Notes: a model not told the origin generated them from the letters alone. Counted from the first letter of the stretch, positions 8,966 through 16,608 are shown. The stretch: 34,798 nucleotides of DNA from Opitutales bacterium (GCA_013215165.1 JABSRG010000043.1:1-34798), one strand, 5' to 3'. A program made the numbers and translations.

Positions 8966-9027
8966 CAGCCGGTGGCGTGGGCATTGAATTATAAATTCGG
9001 TACTACACAGCAAACCGGAGACACAAT
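8959..9027. other. Degenerate attC-like half site downstream of the membrane-protein gene
   Basis: CCATATC, CAGCC and GGTGGC at 8959-8976 are the reverse complement of the right half of the repeat-cassette attC (GCCACC, GGCTG, GATATGG). A matching second half before the stop codon at 9028 was not found. The position is where the attC of the 9028-9474 gene should be, so this is probably a decayed or inverted remnant. Confidence 0.4.
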
Positions 9028-9474
9028 TTACATACTCGGCACCCGAGCGATTTGCAATCCTTTCGCGCGCAAGAAACCTATAATCTCCTCCGAGTGCATC
9101 ACCCACAAATCTCCTGGGTCGATACTTAAGGTCTGGCCATCTTGATAAGATAAAACCCACAACTCGTAGTCTCTCCCTTTCCGATCCTTTGCGGTCGTTA
9201 CTGCAATCGACGAAACCTCAGAATAATCAAAACCTTTCACCGTTCGCGAAAACCAAAAGCCGGTACTCTGATACAATGATTCTTCATTTAATTCTACCTT
9301 GTCGATAGCTATTGAAGGAGCAAAGATTCCCGCCGAGAGAACGCATATCGCTAATGCGACAATTGAAACTCGCGAAGGAAATCTCTTTCGTGCAAGATAT
9401 ACACCTATCGTTCCAGATAAGAGCGCTACCGCGATCGGAATCGTAACGATATAGAACGGAAATGTATAGATCAT
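9028..9474 (-). CDS. Small membrane protein of unknown function (cassette gene)
   Basis: 148 residues. Two transmembrane helices near the N-terminus (about residues 6-28 and 37-54, flanked by Arg/Lys), then a soluble domain of about 90 residues rich in beta strands (GFWFSRTVKGFDYSEVSSIAV, YELWVLSYQDGQTLSI) that resembles small bacterial PH-like domains. No catalytic motif is visible. The start codon lies 12 bases from the AAC core of attC-like site 4, a typical cassette arrangement. Many integron cassettes encode such unassigned proteins; I do not recognise a named family. Confidence 0.7.
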   Translation of the reverse strand: MIYTFPFYIVTIPIAVALLSGTIGVYLARKRFPSRVSIVALAICVLSAGIFAPSIAIDKVELNEESLYQSTGFWFSRTVKGFDYSEVSSIAVTTAKDRKGRDYELWVLSYQDGQTLSIDPGDLWVMHSEEIIGFLRAKGLQIARVPSM

Positions 9475-9481
9475 ACTTTCT

Positions 9482-9546
<65 letters not shown>

Positions 9547-9604
9547 CGTTCTTTCTTGGTTGTTTAATTGCCAACTAGCTCAAATGAGTCCTGAGGTAGA
9601 AATT

Positions 9605-9608
9605 CTAG
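9605..9608. repeat. Left CTAG flanking the IS (target duplication)
   Basis: CTAG directly left of the terminal inverted repeat, matched by CTAG at 11182-11185. Because CTAG is palindromic, it could also be read as part of an 18-base inverted repeat; the family's 4-base duplication makes the target reading more likely. Confidence 0.7.
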
Positions 9609-11181
9609 CCCGGATTTTGCATAAAAAAGTATCGTGAATTACGATTAAATCACTGAAATTCAGTGAATAACAAAACAAAAACAACCACAACCTACGATGA
9701 CAAAAGGTAAACAGCTCGAACTTCCTGGCACAAGAGTCAAAGGACGCAAAATTTCACTCGATTTCCAGAGTGCAGACGTCACCTCAGATGCAGGATTTAT
9801 GCTCCTGCGCTCTGCTGAGGAGCGCATCGGGATCTTTTCCCGTGTCGAAGGCGGTATCGTGGATAAACGACAACCCAGTAAGCTGATCCACAAAGCTTCT
9901 ACTATGATGCGTCAACGAGTCATGGTACGAAGACCTTAACGATGCAGACACTCTCAGGTATGATCCCCTGCACCAGTCCTCGGCCAACACAGATACACAG
10001 ATGGCCAGCACTGCAACCCTCTGCCGATTCGAGCAACAGCAAGACCATTCTACCGCATGGGCCGTCAATGCTGCCCTCGTAGACACCTTCATTGCGCGTC
10101 AGAAAGAGCGTCATCGAGACACTGTTCCTAAAGAGCTTATCCTCGACTTCGATGCCACCGACGACCCCGTCCACGGCGAGCAACAGGGCCGCTTTTTCCA
10201 TGGCTACTATGGCCACTATTGCTTCCTTCCTCTGTATGTCTTCTGCGGTGAGCACCTACTCTGCGCCTACCTTCGGCAAGCTAATCAGGATGCCGCAACG
10301 CATTCAGCAGCCATCCTCAAATTGCTTGCTCAACGTTTACGTCAAGAATGGCCAAACGTGCGCATCATCTTCCGTGCTGACAGCGGCTTTTGCCGCGAGC
10401 GTAACGATGTCGACTATGTCGTCGGATTGGCTAAAAATCCCGCCCTCTTCCGAGAGGCCGCATTATATATGGAGTGGGCCGAGGCTAAAGCACTCCATAA
10501 TAAAACTAAGGAGCGCATATACGGAGGTGTTATTTATGGAGCCGCCACCTGGAGCTGTAAGCGACATGTCATCGTTAAAGCAGAGCATGGCCCCCAAGGT
10601 TCCAACCCCCGCTTCGTTGTGAGCAGTCTGAGTGACCCGAAGTTCGATGACAAAGATGTCTACGAGAAGGTATACTGTGCTCGCGGTGAAATGGAAAACC
10701 GGATCAAAGAACAGCTTCAGCTCTTTAGTGATCGCACGAGTTCGGAAGGCTGGTGGACGAACCCATGGCGTATGCTGCTGAGTGCCTTGGCATACACGAT
10801 CACCCAGGCGCTCAGAGAGATTGGATTATACGGAACCGAGCTTTGCCGTGCCCAGTGCTCCTCCATCCGTAGTAAGTTGATCAAAGTGGGAGCGGTCATT
10901 GTGCGCAATAGCCGTCGCATTCATCTGAGTCTGAGTAGCGGCTATCCTTTAAAAAGCCTATGCTTCGAATCGCTGACAACTTGAATATAAGACCTGGGTA
11001 GTCAGCCAGTGCCAAGATGAGCATGGCGCGTCCAAGCAGAATCGGGAAACATGGAAAGGGGGCAATGTGTCCAGCGGTCGCCAAAAATCGGGGAAAACCA
11101 TGAAAGCAAGCAAGGAAGCCCGGCAAGAAGACATTTTTATTGTCAATCCTGAACTGTCGACATGTTCATGCAAAATCCGGG
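9609..11181 (+). mobile_element. IS1380-family insertion sequence with decayed transposase
   Basis: 1573 bases bounded by perfect 14-base terminal inverted repeats (CCCGGATTTTGCAT at 9609-9622, its complement at 11168-11181). Both ends are flanked by CTAG (9605-9608 and 11182-11185), consistent with a 4-base target duplication as usual for this family. It carries one transposase gene on the plus strand, opposite to the cassettes, plus about 200 non-coding bases before the right end. It sits between attC-like site 4 and the half site at 11192, so it interrupts a cassette. Confidence 0.9.
9697..10984 (+). pseudogene. IS1380-family transposase, frameshifted
   Basis: The N-terminal part (9697-9939) matches the start of IS1380 transposases (LDFQSADVTSDAGFMLLRSAE, then MMRQRV). 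The family sequence then resumes in another frame from about 9926 (YEDLNDADTLRYDPL) and runs to 10984, with the DDE-type segment LILDFDATDDPVHG, the GYYGHYCFLPLYVF strand, RADSGFCRE and the C-terminal CARGEMENRIKE. In relatives about six residues separate RQRV from YED; here only four bases do, so a short deletion of about 14 bases explains the frameshift. Total would be about 430 residues, normal for the family. Probably inactive unless a relative acts in trans or the shift is programmed. Confidence 0.85.
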
Positions 11182-11185
11182 CTAG
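11182..11185. repeat. Right CTAG flanking the IS (target duplication)
   Basis: CTAG directly right of the terminal inverted repeat, the partner of 9605-9608. Confidence 0.7.
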
Positions 11186-11191
11186 GGCGGT

Positions 11192-11213
11192 CGAGTGCAA
11201 CGACTGGTTAGTC
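11192..11213 (-). other. attC: Half attC-like site 5 downstream of the sulfatase, cut off by the IS
   Basis: Inner arm GAGTG-c-AAC, spacer GACTG and core GTTAGTC have the same layout and the same spacer as the right halves of sites 2 and 4. The sulfatase TGA (11212-11214) overlaps the core. The complementary left half (expected near GTTCACTC after an AAC core) is not found left of the IS, so it seems to have been lost together with any cassette gene. Confidence 0.6.
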
Positions 11214-12537
11214 ATTTGATGCTATGTAGATTACCGATATACGGATCACTATGATAGCCACACCATAGAACGAGCTTGGCCCGAGCAGCTTTTAGAGCCT
11301 CGGTGTGAGCCTCAGAATTAGCTATATTTAACAGTTCACCAGGGTCAGACTCATGATCAAACAACATCTCCCATACAGCTCCAGTGTCATCAGTGTAGTG
11401 CTCATATTTAAAATTATCAAAGTACAATGCTCTACCCGAAACACCAAATGGCTGATCCCTCACGCCAAGCGTCATTTCGATGCCAATGTAATCCCTCCAG
11501 GGCTGATCGCCTGAAAGCATAAGGGGTGTAACACTGGAGCCCAACAACAGCTGCTGATCTGACTCAACCCTTACCCCAGCGATTCCTGCAACGGTGGGAA
11601 GAAGGTCGATTCCGGTATTAACTAGCTCTTGATGGTCAGATCTTTGATAACCATGCTCTTTCGCTGGACACACAATCAATGGAACCGAAGTGCATTCTTT
11701 GAATAATACGCTCTTCTGATTCCAGCCATGCGCAGCTGCCCCATCACCATGGTCACTCAAAAATACAATTGCAGTATTATTATGATAATCGGATGTATCA
11801 ATCGCGTGCATAATCTTTCCGATCTGTTCATCCGCTTTCTCTACCAAACGGTAATAAGCCCACAGATACTCTTGCCACTCCTTGCGAGACCAATCATGCG
11901 TGGGAAAAACACGAGGGTTTGAGATTTGGAACTCTCGTATAAAAGAGGGCTCATCTGGACAGAATGAAACATTCTTGGGTAGCGGAGGCAGAGAGTCACT
12001 GTGAGGAGGGGGAATATCGGCATCAGGGAGTTCATCGCCTCTCGCCCACTCGCATATGTTATGTGGATTATTCAGCGAACACACGAGAAAGAATGGCTCT
12101 TCGCGATTTTGATGAATGAAATCAATGCAGGCGTTTGTTACAAGTTGGTCCTGGCCATTTCCAGACGTATATTCGATAGTCTGAAAACCGTGGGTTTCTG
12201 TATCTGTATGCGGGTGAGCCACATGCCATTTGCCAAAGTATGCTGTTTTAAATCCATTTGACTGCATAACCTTACCCAGCCAGGCCCGATCGCTTAGTCG
12301 TAAACCACTCCGTGGTGGCTGATTAAGAAATGCCCCATTGGTACTAGGGAGAGACCCAGTCATCATACTGCATCTTGATGGACCACATATTGGCTGTGAA
12401 CAGTGGGCTCGGTGAAAATTTGCCCCACGCTTTACAAGCCTATCAATCGCAGGAGTACTTAGATGCTCATGACCATACGCGCTGATCAAATCAGAGTTCA
12501 TCTGATCAACGATGAATAGGACTACGTTATTTTTCAT
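11212..12537 (-). CDS. Type I sulfatase (alkaline-phosphatase superfamily)
   Basis: 441 residues. N-terminal metal-site strand VVLFIVDQMNSD (Asp11), then CGPSRCSMMTG with Cys51 in the CxPSR signature that is oxidised to formylglycine, then GKWH and the SDHGDGAAAHGW metal/substrate loop; the sequence is complete to the C-terminus. It should hydrolyse sulfate esters of polysaccharides or other organosulfates once activated by a formylglycine-generating enzyme, which is not in this window. No signal peptide is seen, so it may act in the cytoplasm on imported oligosaccharides. It lies between attC-like sites at 11192 and 12564, start 30 bases from the boundary, making it a rather large integron cassette gene. 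Confidence 0.9.
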   Translation of the reverse strand: MKNNVVLFIVDQMNSDLISAYGHEHLSTPAIDRLVKRGANFHRAHCSQPICGPSRCSMMTGSLPSTNGAFLNQPPRSGLRLSDRAWLGKVMQSNGFKTAYFGKWHVAHPHTDTETHGFQTIEYTSGNGQDQLVTNACIDFIHQNREEPFFLVCSLNNPHNICEWARGDELPDADIPPPHSDSLPPLPKNVSFCPDEPSFIREFQISNPRVFPTHDWSRKEWQEYLWAYYRLVEKADEQIGKIMHAIDTSDYHNNTAIVFLSDHGDGAAAHGWNQKSVLFKECTSVPLIVCPAKEHGYQRSDHQELVNTGIDLLPTVAGIAGVRVESDQQLLLGSSVTPLMLSGDQPWRDYIGIEMTLGVRDQPFGVSGRALYFDNFKYEHYTDDTGAVWEMLFDHESDPGELLNIANSEAHTEALKAARAKLVLWCGYHSDPYIGNLHSIK

Positions 12538-12563
12538 GATGCGCCAAGAGACTGCGAATGTAT

Positions 12564-12638
12564 GACTAACGACAAGGTCAGACGCGGAGGCCGAGCGCGG
12601 AGCGCTTGGCCGGAGTTGTCTGTACCGCCTGGTTAAGT
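12564..12638 (-). other. attC: attC-like recombination site 6 (sulfatase / hydrolase boundary)
   Basis: 75 bases, the best-formed site. Plus-strand order: core GACTAAC, spacer GACAA, inner arm GGTCAGAC (12576-12583), hairpin GGCC-g-AGCGC / GCGCT-t-GGCC, inner arm GTCTG-t-ACC with an extrahelical T at 12623, spacer GCCTG, core GTTAAGT (12632-12638). On the minus strand the first core is ACTTAAC, a perfect RYYYAAC. Confidence 0.82.
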
Positions 12639-13288
12639 ACTCTCTCTTTGGTTACGTTCTCCTTCAAAGCACTCGTGAAGAATTCAATTAGCCGTCTATT
12701 CTGTATGTTCGTGCTTTGCCTATCCAGCATGTGGCCCTGTCCCGGGTAGTAGTGCACCTCCGAGTCTCGCCCATTTTCTCTCAGTCTGGATTCGAGATTC
12801 CTCGTCCTGTCTACGCTCCAGATCTCGTCCTTGCCCCCATGACTGAGAAAAAGTCTGCCTTCTTATTTTTCGATTGGAATAGGGGTATCCGGCTGAACGT
12901 GCTCGTATGATCCTCTCCATTTCCAAGGCTTTTTTCCTTCTTTGGTTTCGTCGCCAGTATTGACGAATGGTCCGGCCACGACGTCCGATGCGGCGTGTGC
13001 TACGACGGCTTCCGGAACCCAGCTTTTGGATTCCGACATGAGGCTGGCTAGGAGAAGGGCTTGTTCGGCTCCTCGAGATACGCCAAAAAGTCCAGTTGGG
13101 CTACCTTTACAGATGGAAGTGGCGAAGCCGCCATACTGTGCTAGCCACAGGGACCTCATATGGCTCCATCCTGAAGCGCCGCCTTCGCTACCGTGAAGAA
13201 CTAGTATTCCAGGTGGAGACTCCAAGCCAACAGGCATGAAAACGGTCCCGTTGTTTGGGGCTTCTTTGATCTCCACTTCAAATGTCAT
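12578..13288 (-). pseudogene. Alpha/beta hydrolase with BAAT/acyl-CoA thioesterase C-terminal-type fold, interrupted by an in-frame stop
   Basis: The frame from 13288 encodes GILVLHGSEGGASGW (oxyanion region), the nucleophile elbow GVSRGAEQA (Ser in GxSxG) and then TAA at codon 142 (12863-12865). The same frame continues without any shift through EGRLFLSHGGKDEIWSV and GQGHMLD, which supply the expected catalytic Asp and His, to a stop inside the attC at 12578. The full length would be 236 residues. As written, the product would lack Asp and His of the triad. A single base change (TAA for a Tyr codon) is the simplest explanation; sequencing error or readthrough are alternatives. The start is 10 bases from the cassette boundary at 13298-13300. 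Confidence 0.82.
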
Positions 13289-13293
13289 TTTCT

Positions 13294-13356
13294 ACTTAAC
13301 GCTGAGGTGCTCCGATGGCGGCGTTAGCCGACATTGGGGCCACCGGCTGGATATGG
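13294..13356 (-). other. attC: attC-like recombination site 7 (hydrolase / repeat C boundary)
   Basis: 63 bases. Plus-strand order: core ACTTAAC, spacer GCTGA, inner arm GGTGCTCC (13306-13313), hairpin CGGC-GTTA-GCCG, inner arm GGGGC-c-ACC with an extrahelical C at 13341, spacer GGCTG, core GATATGG. On the minus strand the last core is GTTAAGT, matching GTTRRRY. Confidence 0.76.
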
Positions 13357-13782
13357 GTGGTCGGTGTCGTGGAATTGAGTGAAGGGGTGGTGCGTCATGC
13401 CGCTTACTGTTGGAACCTGAGCAGGTTCAAGTCTCGATTGATATCCGGCGGGGAAATACTGGCAAAACTTTTCTCCATGCCTTGGCGCCTCCGTGAGAGA
13501 TTTCAGGCGACGGATCGGTCGGAGCGATAGATGATCGTGCCGCGGAGGGCGCAGAAAGGACGCGGAAACAGTTTCTTTGCGTCTTGAGCGAACGCAGCGA
13601 GTGGGCGTGAAGAAGATACTCTTTTGCCACGAATAAAACACGGATTTGGTTGAGAAACACTTACTTTCGTGGGCTGATTCTTGGGACAATATTTCGTCGG
13701 ATGCGGAAAATACGAAGAATAAAAATCACGTTAAGACGAACTGATTTTGCTGTAAAGAAGCTATTCTCTCTTATCCCATATC
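13300..13782. repeat. Gene-less repeat cassette, copy C (first cassette of the array)
   Basis: Full-length copy (about 480 bases) homologous to copy B over its whole length and ending at the same CCATATC (13776-13782). It adds a short insertion in the GCGTCTTGAGCGAACGCAGC block. If the integron reading is right, this is the cassette nearest attI. No frame is conserved with copy B across their length differences. Confidence 0.87.
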
Positions 13783-14350
13783 AGCTTATATTATATCAAC
13801 GAATCGTCCTGATATCTCCGGGGATTCATGTTGGTTGGGGTGTTATGACGGAAGTGGCTGAACATCATGCATTTGGTTGTGTGCTCCGCGTGCGCAGGTT
13901 GATAGCCTTTAAAAGTACTTTGGTATATTGGGGCGAGGAAAAAGACAGCGGGAGGTCTTTGGGGAAGAGTCCGCTTGGGCAGGGATGGGCTGTGTTGCAA
14001 CGGGGAGGCTATGGCTAGTTGGGGTTTCTGGCATTTTGATCTATTCGCTAATGGACGCGAATTAACGCTAATTTTTCCTGCTATCTTCATGCCTTGAGGA
14101 TTCAGTTCAAATTATCCGTATTTTCGACTTTTCTCCAGAATCGCCGAGGATTGGACAGATGCCGGCCAACGTATATCGCGATTGAACTGCCTGTGGCTCA
14201 ATTATCATCCAGTATTTTCTTTGTGCCTCTGGTGCCTTGAGCGAAGCGGGCGTGAGGTGATTGCTGTTTCAGCACATATCTTCCAGAAGGGATGGATCTA
14301 TCTTCGTTGAATTCAGTGCTCTCTCTAAAGGAATTTAAAACACAGAGGGC
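13783..14350. other. Non-coding stretch between the first cassette and the integrase remnant (candidate attI region)
   Basis: 570 bases in which I find no credible gene on either strand; the longest frames are low in domain content and cross one another. This is where attI and the lost N-terminal half of intI would lie. It contains one copy of a 20-base dispersed repeat (14054-14073) and a block near 14215-14262 (CCTTGAGCGAAGCGGGCGTG) resembling part of the repeat cassettes. Confidence 0.5.
14054..14073. repeat. 20-base direct repeat left of the integrase remnant
   Basis: GACGCGAATTAACGCTAATT; 19 of 20 bases match the copy at 14692-14711. The pair brackets the integrase fragment. Confidence 0.75.
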
Positions 14351-14653
14351 ATGCCGCTGCGTGTGAAGGATCTAGACCTGAAACGAGGGCAGATTCAGGT
14401 GAGCCGCCGTCACCACATCCATCCAGATGTCTACTTGAATCAATTCCGCCCTGCGAAAGAACGCGCGGGGATCTCTAAGCGTGTCACCTCCCACGTATTG
14501 CGGCACTGTTTTGCGACGCATCTTTTGGAGCAAGGAACGGATATCCGAACGGTGCAGGACCTGTTGGGACACAAAGACGTCAGCACAGCGCAGGTCTATC
14601 TGCATGTGATGGCGAAACCTGGCGCAGCATTGCCCGCTCCGTTGGCTGCGTGA
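14351..14653 (+). pseudogene. intI: Truncated integron-integrase-like tyrosine recombinase
   Basis: 100 residues. [15 protein letters not shown] corresponds to the segment just after the first catalytic Arg of integron integrases; it then jumps to [11 protein letters not shown], a region normally some 80-100 residues further on, and continues [48 protein letters not shown] with the catalytic His/Arg (HVLRH), second His (LLGH) and Tyr (QVYLHV). The first Arg, the Lys region and the whole N-terminal SAM-like domain are missing; the frame has a stop just before at 14336. It is therefore an N-terminally and internally deleted remnant. The opposite strand to the cassettes and position at their upstream end fit intI rather than XerC/D or a phage integrase. 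Confidence 0.8.
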
Positions 14654-14691
14654 GCTGAATAGGACTCTGCGGAAAAAATGAGTAGGGTTTA

Positions 14692-14711
14692 GACGCGAAT
14701 TTACGCTAATT
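14692..14711. repeat. 20-base direct repeat right of the integrase remnant
   Basis: GACGCGAATTTACGCTAATT, one mismatch from 14054-14073. Confidence 0.75.
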
Positions 14712-14749
14712 GCTTTGTACTCTATATTTTCGCCGAGGGCCCTGTGACA

Positions 14750-15484
14750 CTAATCTTCCACTTTCACGCAGTAAGCAGTTCCAGCGGCCACAGCTAGCCC
14801 GGGTGCTAGGATCCAGCCGATGATAGGAATCATGAGGCATAGGCTGAACGCCAGGCCGATGCTCAGTAGCGCCATTCGGTGTTGCCGAGCGAAATCAAAA
14901 GTTTGGTCTATGCTGAACTGGCGGCGTTCCAGGCAGGAATCTATGAGACCCAGCGTTGCGAAATAACCATTAGTGAGCAAAAGCGCGAAAAATGAGAGGG
15001 GTCCTCCGATAACCGGTATGAGAAGTAAGCCAAGTGATATCAGGACCCATAGCACCCAATAAAATAAAGATCGGACGGTGATGCGTAATGCACGCCAGAG
15101 GTCTTGAGCCAAGTGTTTTGCGCTGAATGTTCGAGCAATGGCTCCCTGGAGGTGCGCATCGATCTTTTCCGAGACGAAGCCGAAGACCGGTGCCCACGCG
15201 ATCATTAGAAACTGAAGTAGGAGGAATAATAGGAGAAAGAATCCCGAGATCCAAAGCATCGCCGCTAGGATTGCTGCAAGGAGCGGAGATTGAGCCCACT
15301 CAGGGAGCGTATTTCCGAGCCAGCCAGCAAAATCGAGATACCAGACCCAACTTGCCAGAAGCATGGCGATGAGCCCGAGCATGAGCAATACACCCGGTGC
15401 GACGACCCAACGCCAAGTGTGTGTAGCAGACAAGAGTCCTGGTGCGCTCAGGAAGCAGCGGAAGCCTAGGCCGATCTGCTTCAT
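14750..15484 (-). CDS. EI24/CysZ-like integral membrane protein
   Basis: 244 residues with long hydrophobic segments (about 26-48, 66-95, 137-175 and 203-238) and the conserved EI24-domain pattern: the N-terminal GFRCFLSAPGLL, a central MIAWAPVFGFVSEKID, and PVIGGPLSFFALLLTNGYF. CysZ members transport sulfate; other EI24 proteins have unknown roles, so transport here is only a possibility. It is the last gene of the minus-strand operon, 7 bases after pyrE. The sulfatase nearby lies in a different unit, so no functional link should be assumed. Confidence 0.78.
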   Translation of the reverse strand: MKQIGLGFRCFLSAPGLLSATHTWRWVVAPGVLLMLGLIAMLLASWVWYLDFAGWLGNTLPEWAQSPLLAAILAAMLWISGFFLLLFLLLQFLMIAWAPVFGFVSEKIDAHLQGAIARTFSAKHLAQDLWRALRITVRSLFYWVLWVLISLGLLLIPVIGGPLSFFALLLTNGYFATLGLIDSCLERRQFSIDQTFDFARQHRMALLSIGLAFSLCLMIPIIGWILAPGLAVAAGTAYCVKVED

Positions 15485-15491
15485 GACGACC

Positions 15492-16067
15492 CTATTTGCT
15501 ACCTGGAGTTGTCACTGGAATTGCTTTGAGCTCTGAAGGCAGATTGTCGGGCTGGTAAGTAGGGAAACTGAGCTGAACTAAAGGAGTGAGGGGAGCACTG
15601 AATTGCGCCTTACCTTCACTGCGGTCGACTAGCACACCGATATGCTGAACATCTGTCTGTTGAGCGTCTAAGATGTCGAGTGTTTCCTGCACACGTCCGC
15701 CCTTCGTGATGACATCTTCGACCACGATTACTTTTTCTCTAGGTGCGAGCTGGAAATTGCGGCGTAGAGCCAAGTCGCCTGCGACTTTTTCAACGAAGAT
15801 GAATCGCTTTCCGAGCTGGCGCGCTACTTCTTGTCCGATGACTAGGCCTCCCATCGCAGGTGAAACCACGGTCTCACAGTCGATGTCTCCCATGCTTTCG
15901 ATCATGAGTTCAGCCAGGCGCGTCACCTTGTCGAGGTATTGGCATACTTGAGCACACTGAAAAAAGTGTCCGCTATGTAAGCCACTGCGTAGGATAAAGT
16001 GGCCTTCGATGAGCGCTCCTGAATCGCGGAATATCTGAATGATTTCCTCTTGTTTGCTGTCAGTCAT
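15492..16067 (-). CDS. pyrE: Orotate phosphoribosyltransferase
   Basis: 191 residues from ATG 16067 (MTDSKQEEIIQIFRDSGA). The frame extends to an ATG at 16103, but the extra 12 residues are unlike the family. It carries the PRPP-binding motif VIVVEDVITKGGR, with the flexible-loop segment RRNFQL before it and VVSPAMGGLVIGQEVARQLG. It converts orotate and PRPP to OMP in pyrimidine synthesis, in the cytoplasm. It follows ybeY by 56 bases and precedes the EI24 gene by 7, so it is carried in the phoH-pgpH-ybeY operon. Confidence 0.93.
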   Translation of the reverse strand: MTDSKQEEIIQIFRDSGALIEGHFILRSGLHSGHFFQCAQVCQYLDKVTRLAELMIESMGDIDCETVVSPAMGGLVIGQEVARQLGKRFIFVEKVAGDLALRRNFQLAPREKVIVVEDVITKGGRVQETLDILDAQQTDVQHIGVLVDRSEGKAQFSAPLTPLVQLSFPTYQPDNLPSELKAIPVTTPGSK

Positions 16068-16123
16068 TGTGCGGGATACAAGGTATGTTCGCGCAGAATG
16101 CAAGTGCGTGGAGACGGTAGGTT

Positions 16124-16603
16124 TTAGGTTTCATCGATCAAGGCCTCTGAGCTTAGACTGACTTTTCCGAGCTGTTTTAATACGGTCTTCTCGGCCTGTC
16201 GCATTAGCATTCGATCAGCTGGATCTATATCGTCTTCGCCAGCAAGGTGTAGCCATCCATGGACAAGGTAGAGTGTGAGTTCTTGAATAAGTGTCGTGTT
16301 GTTTGCCTGGTGCACGCGCATGGCCTGGTCCACTGAGACAATGATTTCTCCCGCTATGTTTTCATCGGTGTCTCCTGGGAAAGTGATGACATCGGTGGGA
16401 GTGGGGTCATCTAGAAATCGTGCGTGAATCTCGCAGATGGTCGCTTCGTCGACGAGGGCGATAGACAACTCACCGTCTGGAATAGACCATCTGATTTCAT
16501 CCAGGCTATCGAGCCTCTCAAAAAGCTCTTTCACCGAAACGGTGTCGACGCAGTCGAACTGCTCGGCCACGGAGACTTCTATCTGGCGCTTTACAGGCTC
16601 CAT
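16124..16603 (-). CDS. ybeY: Endoribonuclease YbeY (16S rRNA maturation), with altered zinc motif
   Basis: 159 residues. The segments RFLDDPTPTDVITFPG and GEIIVSVDQA are diagnostic for the UPF0054/YbeY family. The zinc motif normally reads HGxLHLxGxDH; here it is HGWLHLAGEDD (residues 115-125), so His115 and His119 are present but Asp125 stands where the third His ligand belongs. YbeY trims 16S rRNA 3' ends and takes part in ribosome quality control. Neighbours PhoH and the PgpH-like hydrolase are its classical partners; the gap to the upstream gene is 5 bases. Asp can bind zinc, so activity is possible. Confidence 0.9.
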   Translation of the reverse strand: MEPVKRQIEVSVAEQFDCVDTVSVKELFERLDSLDEIRWSIPDGELSIALVDEATICEIHARFLDDPTPTDVITFPGDTDENIAGEIIVSVDQAMRVHQANNTTLIQELTLYLVHGWLHLAGEDDIDPADRMLMRQAEKTVLKQLGKVSLSSEALIDET

Positions 16604-16608
16604 GGAAT

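Noticed and set aside
8528-9160. 210-codon minus-strand frame across repeat B and the membrane-protein gene
   Set aside because: It overlaps the well-supported 9028-9474 gene in another frame, runs through an attC-like site and has no recognisable domain.
13324-13689. 121-codon minus-strand frame in repeat C
   Set aside because: Only parts match repeat B, in different frames; it contains the attC hairpin; composition is that of non-coding DNA.
13783-14350. N-terminal half of the integrase hidden in another frame
   Set aside because: I translated plus-strand parts of the stretch and saw none of the usual N-terminal integrase motifs; apparently deleted rather than frameshifted.
14750-15484. 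Functional link of the EI24/CysZ-like protein with the sulfatase (sulfate transport)
   Set aside because: The gene belongs to the pyrE operon outside the cassette island, and EI24 proteins are not all sulfate transporters.
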